The notes beneath the pieces are model-generated. The model ran no database searches. It saw nothing but the letters and a program-made list of their open reading frames with translations, and was not told where the DNA came from. A program made the translations under genes and the position numbers. Below, one piece after another: positions 39,893-51,800 of a stretch of DNA of 64,000 bases; position 1 is the stretch's first letter; the number at the start of each line of letters is the position of its first letter. This DNA is from Nematostella vectensis (taxonomy: Eukaryota; Cnidaria; Anthozoa; Actiniaria; Edwardsiidae): the NCBI RefSeq assembly GCF_932526225.1, contig NC_064042.1, positions 11,481,040-11,545,039 of the forward strand. Reading direction: 5' to 3'.

Positions 39893-42800
39893 ATGGGCAG
39901 AAGATTCGGCATTTCATCGAAAGCCTTGTGCTGCCTCGCGGCCCTTGTGATGGTGCAGCGAGTTAAAGGTGGGTGACAATGTCATTGTTTTTTAAGGAGA
40001 ACATACTTTTATATATTATATAGTATACCGGATGACATATTTCACTTGAAAGTATACCGGATGGCATATTTCACTTGAAAGTATATAACAAATTACATAT
40101 CTCACTTAAAAGTATAACGGATTTCATATTTCACTTGAAAGTATGATGGATGACAACATATTTCACTTGAAAGTATAACGGATGACATATTTTACTTTAA
40201 AGTATAAAGGATGACATATTTTACTTGAAAGTATAACGGATGACATATTTCAATTGAAAGTATAACGGTTGACATATTTCACTTAAAAGTATATTAAGTG
40301 ATTTCATATTTCACTTGAAAGTATACCGGATGACATATTTTACTTGAAAATATATAACGGATGACATATATCACTTGAAAGTATACCGGATGACATTTCA
40401 CTTGAAAGTATAACGGATGACATATTTTACTTGAAAGTATAAAGGATGACTTTTTTCACTTGAAAGTATAATGGATGACATATTTCACTTAAAAGTATAA
40501 CTGATTTCATATTTCACTTGAAAGTATACCGGATGACATATTTTACTTGAAAGTACATAACGGATGACATATATCACTTGACAGTATACCGGATGACATA
40601 TTTCACTTGAAAGTATATAACGGATGACATATTTCACTTGAAAGTATAACGGATAACATATTTCACTTGAAAGTATATCGTATCATGAATCACAGTTGAG
40701 AAATGTAGTGACAAAGATAGGATTACTTTTAATGATATTGAAAAATAGAACTCTAACAAGGTTTTAATTAAAAGGAACTGCACCTGTTCTCGGAAGCAAA
40801 AGGTAATAAACTCTACATGAAAATTATACCTTACTTCATCGCTTCTACATTTTTTTATTTGTAATTTTAAAACATATTTATTTTCACTAAGTGACATGTA
40901 TATGTATCTTAATGGGCGGAAAAAACGCGAAAACTACTGTTTCATCCCTTCAAGCCTGTTTCGTCGTTGCCCACTCATCAGGGGATTTATATTGAACTAT
41001 ATTAAAAAGAGGAAAACTAATGTACAATGGACTCTGACTACATTGATTGATGATTCAAAATTGATGACGAATAACAGGTGTTAAGTTCTTCGCAATCCTG
41101 GAATCCGTGGATAAAAAGTTGGTTGAATAATTATATACGAAATGTTGAATGTTTCATATCTGCAACGTCCTATATAATAAACTTATCTCTAGTTTAAAAA
41201 TATGTGCCTGGTTTTACAGGTTGTCCCAAAAGTTCGTTTCTCTACTTCAAATGCTCAAATCTAATGAACGATGCCTTATTTCTTATCAAAATTTACCTTA
41301 ATTGATTATCTTTCACTTGAGTACACACCTGCCAAAGCTTGATATATAAGCCTGCATAAGACTGCAACATGAAAATTGGGATAAGTTAAAAAAAAACTTT
41401 AATTTTTTTTTTTTTGGTTTGAAAAAGAAAAAAAAAGCACAAAATTGCTGGAGAAACCCTTGCTAAAATGACCATATTTAATGGTCACCTTTATAGCTAT
41501 ATGGCGGCCATCTTGGATTTTGGCAACCATATGAACAAACAAACTTCTTTTCATGCAAGCGTGCTACAATATTTATCTGGATGTTGTTATATAATCTATA
41601 TACTTTTGTATGGAAATAATTAGAAGGAATTCAATTAAATTGGTCCACTGTTTTAAAAGTACTTATAGTGTATAACAACAACATATCCATGATTTCTATG
41701 TAGACCAAATAGTCCCCTATTCTACACTGCATCCATTGTCGCATCGTATTAAGATTGGGGATAAATTTGGCTCCCGGCAACCGTGCACTATGTGCACTCC
41801 CACTGACGTAACACATGTCGATGGGCTCCCTACTTCCCGAACCTAATGTCTTTAGCAGGGAATCCATCGACGCCAGTGAGTGCATTTCGCGTATTCATGA
41901 CAACCCTTTATCATACTCATCCAACCTCTTTGATATTCTAATCTTTTCTTCTCCCCAAACCTAATTAACCCGGTCGGGTCGTTTTTACTCGATAAGACGT
42001 TTTCCAGAATTGCCTGCAGGGAACGCATACAAAAAACGTTGGCAAGAACAACCATATAACGCTCAACTCCGCGAGCAAGACAGATACGTCTGCGCGCATC
42101 TCCTTATCCCAAACCTATCTGAAAGTGTCTCCTCGCGCCAGAGTAGAGAGAATCGAATTCCTTCAAAACAACCAGTGAGGAAACTCGTTCTTAGGATCTC
42201 CTGTTAGACTTGCCCTACAACAAAGCTGCCAGGGTCTCGAAAATTCAATTTATCGACATCATCCATCACTTTCCCTTTTTCTACCCGTGTTGCCAGGTCA
42301 ACCAACTGGTCGTTTTCTGTCACCCCCCTGCGGGTCGGTACAGGGTTCCCTTGACATTCACCCCAAGAAGTCTTATTCGCCTTAGATTCCCCGGAATTTA
42401 CTACCATATCAAAAACAGCATCCTTCTCCCCAAAACAGCAACCTCTTCTAAAGCGGAATAAACAAAGCGAGAACAATACCTCACTACCACAACCTGTGAA
42501 ACCCCGTACGAACCCTCAGAGGAGGAGAGTTCTGAACCAGTACAACTGAGGGGCTGTTAAGGTAGCCTGTTTAAAAACTGTCCCCCCCCCCCTTTGGGAC
42601 CTGAAGGTAGTACACAAGTACATAGACGTAGACTAAAACGGGATAATAAGGCTTGAGCTCATGCTGAATTATGTTGATAACATGCCATGTATTTTCAATT
42701 CCATTCAATTCGTGTTATCCTTATTGCTTTGGGTGTGATCTGCTCCTTTAAACTTTTTATGACACCTTGCCGCCCTTGGCCTTCTGGTTCTTAATTCGTC

Positions 42801-45800
42801 AAAATAACAACCAACTGGTCAGCGTCGAGTCGCACATAATGTATTACTTTCCCACAAGCATCTCCATTGCTAGCATCGCAGCTGAGAAGGAGCAAAGTAC
42901 GGATTCTCTTTCCTGTTCATGAAAAAGCTTGTATTAAGTTCTGCTCCTGTCCTGTCCCATCTCCATGTTGGTCGGTTACATGCTTCATACAAAAAAATTG
43001 CGTGACACACACTTGTTCCCGCCCTGGAATACCAGGCTTTATAAATTCACATGACAAATTCTTCCGCCACAAAGACTCGCGGGACAAACTTTTATTCCGA
43101 TCATATTATACATAAAATCTCGCCCCCATCATGTTATACATAGTCTTGTGTGACGAACTATCGTCCCCACCAGTACAAAGACTCGCGTGACGAACTCTCG
43201 TCCCCACCTGTACATAGTCTCGCGTGACGAACTCTCCCCCCCCCCCCCCGCCTGTACATAGAATCGCGTGACAAACTCTCGTCCCCGCCTGTATATAGAC
43301 TCGCGTGACGAAATCTCGTCCCCGCCTGTAAATGAAATCGCGTGACAAACTATCGTCCCCACCAGTACAAAGACTCGCGTGACAAACTCTCGTCCCCGCC
43401 TGTACATAGACTCGCGTGACGAACTCTCGTCCCCGCCTGTACATAGAATTGCGTGATGAACTCTCGTCCCCGCCTATACATAAACTCGCGTGACGAACTC
43501 TCGTACCCGCCTGTACATAGTCTTGCATGACGAACCGTCGTCCCTGCCTTACAAAGACTCGCATGACGAACTCTCGTCCCCGCTTGTACAAAGATTTGCG
43601 TGACGAACTCTCGTCCCCGCCTCTACATAAACTCGCATGTCACCGCCTGTACATAAACTCGCGAGACGAACTCTCGTCCCCGCCTGTACATAGCCTCGCG
43701 TGACGAACTCTCGTTCCCGCTTGTACATAGTCTCGCGTGACGAACTCTCGTCCCCGCCTGTAAATGAAATCGCGTGACAAACTATCGTCCCCACCAGTAC
43801 AAAGACTCGCGTGACAAACTCTCGTCCCCGCCTGTACATAGACTCCCGTGACGAACTCTCGTCCCCGCCTGTACATAGAATTGCGTGATGAACTCTCGTC
43901 CCCGCCTATACATAAACTCGCGTGACGAACTCTCGTACCCGCCTGTACATAGTCTTGCATGACGAACCCTCGTCCCTGCCTTACAAAGACTCGCATGACG
44001 AACTCTCGTCCCCGCTTGTACAAAGATTTGCGTGACGAACTCTCGTCCCCGCCTCTACATAAACTCGCATGTCACCGCCTGTACATAAACTCGCGAGACG
44101 AACTCTCGTCCCCGCCTGTACATAGCCTCGCGTGACGAACTCTCGTTCCCGCTTGTACATAGTCTCGCGTGACGAAATCTCGTCACCGCCTGTACATAAA
44201 CTCGCGTGAAAAACTCTCGTTCCCGCCTGTACATGGCCTCGCGTGACGAACCCTCGTCCCCGCCTGTACATAGCCTCGCGTGACAAACTATCGTCCCCAC
44301 CTGTACAAAAACTCGAGTGACGAACTCTCGTCCCCACCTGTAAATGGAATCGCGTGACGAACTCTCGTCCCCGCCTGTACAAAGATTTGCGTGACGAACT
44401 CTCGTCCCCGCCTGTAAATGGAATTGCGTGACGAACTCTCGTCCCCGCCTGTACATAAAATCGCGTGACGAACTCTCGTTCCCACCTGTACATAGTCTTG
44501 CATGACGAACTCATGCCCCTGCCTGTACATAGTCTCGCGTGACGAGCTCTCGTCCCCGCCTGTACATAGACTCGCGTGCCGAACTCTCGTCCCCGCCTGT
44601 ACATAGACTCGCGTGCCGAACTCTCGTCCCCGCCTGTACATAGACTCGCGTGCCGAACTCTCGTCCCCGCCTGTACATAGACTCGCGTGACGAACTCTCG
44701 TCCCCGCCTGTACATAGACTCGCGTTACGAAATCTCGTCCCCGCCTGTATATAGACTCGCGTGACGAACTCTCGTCCCCGCCTGTACATAGAATCGCGTG
44801 CCGAACTCTCGTCCCTGCCTGTACATAGACTCGCGTGCCGAACTCTCGTCCCTGCCTGTACATAGGCTTACATGACGAACTTTCGTCCCTGCCATGCAAT
44901 ACATAGATTTGCGAAGCAAAATTCTTGTCTCCGCATTGGTGTTCATATAGGCTTGCAACACGAGCTGTCGTATATGACTCGGTTCCCGTGCACATGGCTA
45001 ATAATAAAGTATAATACGACAACTAAAGTAACCCTCAGACACAAAAAAGAGCGAAAAATTGATGCTCGTAATACACTTGTCATATAAAAAGTTTAGAGTA
45101 GAAAATGAATATCATAACCCTGTTTGAAAATTCCTAAAAACACAAACGCTGAACGAAGAAAAGAAAAACCACCTCATATCACCTCCAAATCCTTCGGTTA
45201 TTCTTGCGACCTAGACCTTGGGCTGCCATGCGGGTGGTCTTGTTTGCTCAGATCAAACTTGTAGCACGCTTGCATGAAAAAAAGTTTGTTTGTTCATTTG
45301 GTTGCCCAAATCCAAGATGGCCGCCATATAGCTAAATACGTGAGCATTAAATATGGTCATTTTAGCAAGGGTTTCTCCAGCAGTACATTCATAAATAAGG
45401 GGAGATACTATTGAATCGATTTAAAATACTTTATAGTGAAAATCAAATTGGTATTTTATTTAATTATCATTTTTCAGTAATCCAAGATGGCCGCCGGAGC
45501 AATATGAGGTGACCACTGGATATGGTCGTTCTATAAAGGGTTGGGACAATATTTCGTGATGACAACATCAAAATCCATTTTCTAGACACTTCAAGGATTT
45601 CAAAAATACCAATTAGAAAAATATATCTTTTGGGTGCATGGGAACCCCCCTTTCCTACTAGACTATAGTAAGCGAATTTAGCATGCGAATTGGAGTTGGA
45701 CAAGCCTGGTAGCGAAGCGTCGGTGAATAATTATTAATAATTGATATTTTATGGATAGAAGCTCATATGTTTTTGCAAACATATTTTATATTTAAAAAAC

Positions 45801-48800
45801 AAAAAAAATTCTCCATTTTTCATACCATATTTTATGCTATTGTTTAATTAATCCTATCGTCTGTTCCCTTATGAAAAGGTGGTAGATGTAAAACCATGCA
45901 TTTGACTGATCTCGTTCCCGGCATGCACCTCAAGCACCACTTGGAAACCAGCCACAAAAACATCACAGAGGATACATGCAGTATCAGATGCTTCTTGAGT
46001 GACATGTGTCAATCATACAACTACAATTATAAGACAAAAACCTGCCAGACAAGCAAGTCTACAAGGATCCAGCACGCTGAAGACATGGAGGAAACTGACG
46101 ATGCTATCTACGTCGGTACAAAGGTAAGAAATAAATTTTGATAATTGCTATCTTTATTATCTACGATCCTCATTCGCCGTCTAGCTAGCTATCTTTTTGG
46201 TGTCTAGTGGCACATGAGGCCTCCACAAAATGTATTCAGTGTGTTCTGTTGGCAGAAGCAGCCCTTGCCTTATCCCATGTCTTCCATCCCGCAATGTTCC
46301 TTAGGCCTTCATCTCTTTCTTTTCCCTTCAGGTGTCCCTGATAGGACTTTTTTGTTTTGTCGTAGAATATGTCCTATCATCTTCCATCTTCTCTTCTTCT
46401 TCGCTTTCGCTCTCTATTTGTAATGTGATCTTTCTCTATTTGTAATGTGATCTTTCTCTATTTGTAATCTTTCTCTATTTGTAATGTGATTCTACTTTAA
46501 GGAGTCCCACATTCATCTTCCACGTTTCGTACCCGTTAAGTAGCACTGGTATTACTAATGTTTTTAAAAAACTAAGCTTGGTCCTCCTCGTGATTTCTAA
46601 TTTTGATAAAATCACAGAACAAGTGTGTGAAGGGAACATGCCCAGAAGGCTCAAACTGTAAGGCAGATTTTGTGACCAACAGCTTCACCTGTATTGCTGG
46701 TAAGATATTACTACAGCTCACGAAGGGCGAAACCATAACAACTTCTGTCTTTGTTTAAACGTTTGCTGCAATGTGTGTATATGTGTGTGTGTGTGTGGGG
46801 GGGGGGGGTGTTTGTGCAAACCGGGATGGTAAGCCCTTGTCGAAGCTTAGACAGCTAAGCTATAATCAAGCACTGTAACTCCTAGAAAATACAATGTAAC
46901 ATCTGATAAACCATGTCTAAACCTTGTCTATACCTTGTCTATATATTGTATTTCATTGAAAAAAATGCTTTATAGCTGATTCACCGGAAAGAGCTTGCAG
47001 CTCAATAAGTCCATTAAACACGACCACAACGACATCCACCCAGGACTTGACGACAAGTACAACTGTTTCTTGGGCGCCCATAACGATTACCAAGCCCCAG
47101 TCAACAACTAAGGCACCCGAGACCCAGTCAACAACAGAGTCACCCGAGACCCAGTCAACAACAGAGACACCCGAGACCCAGTCAACAACAGAGTCACCCG
47201 AGACCCAGTCAACAACACAGACACCCGAGACCCAGTCAACAACAGAGACACCCGAGACCCAGTCAACAACAGAGACACCCGAGACCCAGTCAACAACAGA
47301 TACACCCGAGACACAGTCACCAACACAGACACCCGAGACCCAGTCAACAACAACGACACCCGAGACACAGTCAACAACAGACACCCGAGACCCAGTCAAC
47401 AACAACGACACCCGAGACCCAGTCAACAACAACGACACCCGAGACCCAGTCAACAACAGAGACACCCGAGACCCAGTCAACAACACAGACACCCGAGACC
47501 CAGTCAACAACACAGACACCCGAGACCCAGTCAACAACACAGACACCCGAGACCCAGTCAACAACAACGACACCCGAGACCCAGTCAACAACAACGACAC
47601 CCGAGACCCAGTCAACAACAGAGATACCCGAGACGCAGTCAACAACAACGACACCGAGACCCAGTCAACAACAACGACACCCGAGACCCAGTCAACAACA
47701 GAGACACCCGAGACCCAGTCAACAACAGAGACACCCGAGACACAATCAACAACAGAGACACCCGAGACACAGTCAACTGTGACAAGTTGCGTGACAGAGC
47801 ACGTGCTCAGAACGTGACCCAGGACCGATATAGATTGTGCAAGACTCATGGCTCGTTTCACCGTTGAATAAACGTCTACAAAACTTCTTATTATCCTCTT
47901 CTTACATGGTGGCCGCGGTTAACTATGGCCTCAGGATATGTCTTACCGCCGCCGGCGCCGCTGGAGATACACAATAGCAATGCTGCTGACAAATGGAAGC
48001 GATTTGTGCTCGCTTGGAAAAACTACTCGTTGGCGACTGGGTTGAACGAGAAAGCTGAAGCCGTACAAGTAGCTACGTTGCTAACAGTTATCGGTGAAGA
48101 GGCGAGAGAAGTCTACTCGACTTTTACCCTGACCGAAGGAGAGACAGACAAGATAGAGCCTGTCATAAAGAAATTCGCCGAGTACTGTCAACCAAGAAAG
48201 AACGTGCCGTTCGAAAGATTCCGTTTCAACCAGCGAATGCAAGAGCCTGGAGAGTCCTACGAGCACTATAGAACAGCGCTGAGAAAATTGGCCGAGTCCT
48301 GCGAGTTTGATACGATTACGCCAGACGAAATACTTCGAGATCGGTTGTTATTTGGAATACATGACACGAAGGTCAGAGAAAGGTTGTTACGCGAGTCCAA
48401 ATTAACACTAGCGAAAACAGATGAAATTTGCCGAGCGGCTGAGAGTATGCTTGCTCAGATGAAAATAGTCAAAGATACATCTGAGACAGACGTCAATGCC
48501 GTGAGTAAATTCGAGTCGAAGAAACCCAACATCAAAAATTATCGGCGAAAGCAACGAGGTCAAGGCAAACAATGTGACAACTGTGGATACCAACATATGG
48601 CAAATCAGGAATCGTGTCCCGCACGAGGAAAGGACTGCCGGAAGTGCGGAGCGAAAAATCACTTTGCCAATAGATGCAAACAGGAAGTCAAGGCTACCGA
48701 AGTCGAAGAAACAGATATGTATCCTGAGGAGACATATCAAACGGAGGAAGTATTGGCCGTCTGGTTGGATGATTCGCAGCTGGTCACATTTCAATCAGAG

Positions 48801-51800
48801 TCTGGAAGTTTCATCCGTTTCCAACCTGATACTGGTGCACAATGCAATGTGTTGCCAGTGCACATATACAAGCAGGCGTGTAACGACCAGAAGCTAGTAA
48901 AAGTGAAACCCGTGCAAACGTCCTTAGTGGCGTATGGGGGATCAAAGATCAAAGTCGTCGGGCATGTCACCATTAGAGTGTGGAGAAACCATGTATCGTG
49001 CCAGCTGGATTGTCGCCTTGTTGACAGCCATGAAATCCGCCCGATTCTGGGGCGTAAGGCATGCCTTGGCATGAACATTATACAGTACAATGACAACGAC
49101 CAGTTTCACAAACCGCAGACAGATGGAGCGACAGTGTTCACCGTTGACACCAAACCAGGAGCTGCACTAACAAGAGAAGAAATATTGGCTAAGTTCCCAG
49201 CAGTGTTCAGTGACGGGGTTGGCAAACTTGATGGAGAATACACCATCAGACTAGACACAAACGCTCAACCAGTACAACACGCACCACGTAGAGTTGCAGT
49301 AGCCCTAAGACCACAGCTCAAGAAAACCTTGAATGATCTAGTGGACAAAGAGATAATAGCACCGGTGACCACACCCACCTCGTGGATCAGCTCTATGGTA
49401 GTAGTTCCCAAGAAAGATGGAAAACTGCGAATATGCCTAGACCCAAAGGATCTCAACAAAGCCATCCAGAGGGAAAACTATCCCCTACCAACCATAGAAG
49501 AGGTTGCAACACGATTACACGGTGCCAAGGTGTTCACGTTGTTGGATGTCCGCAACGGTTTCTGGCACGTCCAGCTAGAGGAAGAGTCGACCTATCTAAC
49601 AACTTTCCATACACCGTTTGGCCGATACCGATGGAAGAGAATGCCTTTCGGGATCTCCTCAGCACCAGAAGTGTTTCAAAGAAAGATGCATGAATTTGCC
49701 GAAGGTCTGACTGGAACCGAAGTTGTTGCTGATGATTTCCTGGTAGTGGGCTATGGCGAGAGCTACGAGGAGGCAACGGCGGATCACGACAGGAACCTCC
49801 TGGCATTCCTAAACCGTTGTGATCAACGGGACATACACCTGAATCCCGACAAGATGAGACTTAGGAAATCAGAGTTACTCTTCATTGGCCACATAGCAAC
49901 TGACAAGGGACTTAAAGTCGACCCTGCTAAAGTGCGAGCAATTGTGGACATGCCCTCACCGACCGACAAGCTTGGGGTACAGCGTCTGTTAGGCCTAGCC
50001 CAATACCTTGCAAAGTTCCTGCCCCAGCTGTCAGACATCACAAAGCCGCTGAGGGATCTCACACAGAGCGACGTGCAGTTCATCTGGGATGATGCGCAAC
50101 AGTCTGCGTTTGAAAAGCTAAAGGATGCCGTTACAGTCACTCCAGTATTGCGGTACTACAACCTAGACGAGGAGATTACACTTCAGTGCGATGCGTCGCA
50201 GAGCGGATTGGGTGCCGCATTACTACAGAATGGCCAACCAGTAGCCTACGCATCACGTGCACTCACGCCCGCTGAGACGCGTTATGCACAGATTGAGAAG
50301 GAGCTGCTCGCGATTGTTTTTGCGTGTGACCGTTTCCATACGTACGTCTACGGCCGCGAAGTCGTCAACATCGAGACTGATCACAAGCCTTTGGAACCAA
50401 TCTTCATCAAACCTCTGGCGACTGCTCCGAAACGCCTACAACGAATGTTGCTGAGTCTGCAGAGTTACAGTCTCAATGTGAAGTACAAGAAAGGCAAAGA
50501 TCTTTACTTGGCTGACACCCTAAGCAGAGCTTACCTACCCGAAGTCAACGCCTGGGAGTGTACCAGGGAGCTGGAGGAGATTGACCATCGATCATGGATG
50601 CCAGTGAGAGAAGAGACTTGGCAGCAACTCAAAAATGCAGCAGTAGATGATGCGGTGCAACAAAACCTTCGAGAGGTTATAAAGAGAGGTTGGCCAGAGA
50701 GCAAAACAGACCTGCCGGAGTGCGTGCATCCTTACTTTGATATTCGAGACGAGCTAACTGTCCAAGAAGAACTCATCTTTAAAGGCCAACAGTTGGTGGT
50801 TCCTAGAGCCCTGAGGAAGGAGCTTATGGAAAAGACACACTCATCCCACATCGGTATAGAAGGCTGCATAAGACGAGCAAGAGACACGTTTTTCTGGCCG
50901 CGGATGACTGTCGAGTTGAAGGAGTACATCACAAAATGCGAAGTATGTTTGACTCATCGCAGTGGCCAACGAAAGGAGCCAATTCTCCAACATGAGTTTG
51001 TCGCTCGACCTTGGGGAAAGGTCTCAGCTGACCTCTGTGAGCTCGACAACCGAACACTGCTAGTGGTCAGCGACTACTTCAGCAACTACATAGAAGTGGC
51101 CCGGCTTAACACAGTGACGTCACGAGCAATAATAAAGGAGCTGAAGGCAATATTTGCCAGGTTTGGCATCCCAGACACCCTTATAACCGACAATGGACCG
51201 CAGTTCGCATCAGCGGAGTTTAGTGTATTCGCCAAGACCTGGATGTTCGAACACAAGACGTCATCCCCAAGATATGCCCAAGCAAATGGGAAAGCGGAAA
51301 ATGCTGTACAGACAGTAAAGAGGCTGTTTAAAAAAATGCAAGACATCCGGGGGGTCAGAATTCCAAGCACTTCTCGACTGGCGGAATACTCCGACTGCTG
51401 GAATCGGAACTAGCCCGGCCCAGCGCCTTTTCGGACGTCGATGCAAAACACTTCTCCCTGTGGCTGGTTCCCTACTACAGCCTAGCTACAACACTGAAGA
51501 GGACACCAGGAAGTTGATAGGTACCAAGCAACGCCAGAAGTTTTATTACGATAAGCACAGCAAGCCCCTGGAGCCCATTGCTGTCGGCGAAACTGTGCGC
51601 ATGAAGCTACCAGGACAAGACACGTGGACGCCTGGTACGTGTTTAGGTCAAGCCGGACCTAGGAGCTACAACGTCGAGACTGAAGGTACCACCTACCGAC
51701 GAAACCGCCGACAGTTGATCAGCACTGGAGAAACAAACAGCCAAGTACCTGATGTTCTGGAATCACCAGAACCCGATGATGCTCAGCAGCAACCCAGCCA

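Noticed and set aside
41631-42476. Minus-strand frames inside the foldback element (84, 67 and 90 codons) and overlapping plus frames
   Set aside because: No recognised domain, frequent stops between them, and no consistent frame. Mentioned only as unknown interior.
43060-44900. Regular 37 bp repeats resembling a CRISPR array
   Set aside because: Units are contiguous with no unique spacers, the context is an animal genome, and no cas genes occur.
46953-47861. 302-codon minus-strand frame rich in VDWVSGVSVV
   Set aside because: It is the complement of the Thr-rich coding repeat, which has the correct phase and splice sites on the plus strand.
48408-51370. Minus-strand frames up to 128 codons within the Gypsy element
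   Set aside because: They are complements of the gag-pol frame, with no homology of their own.
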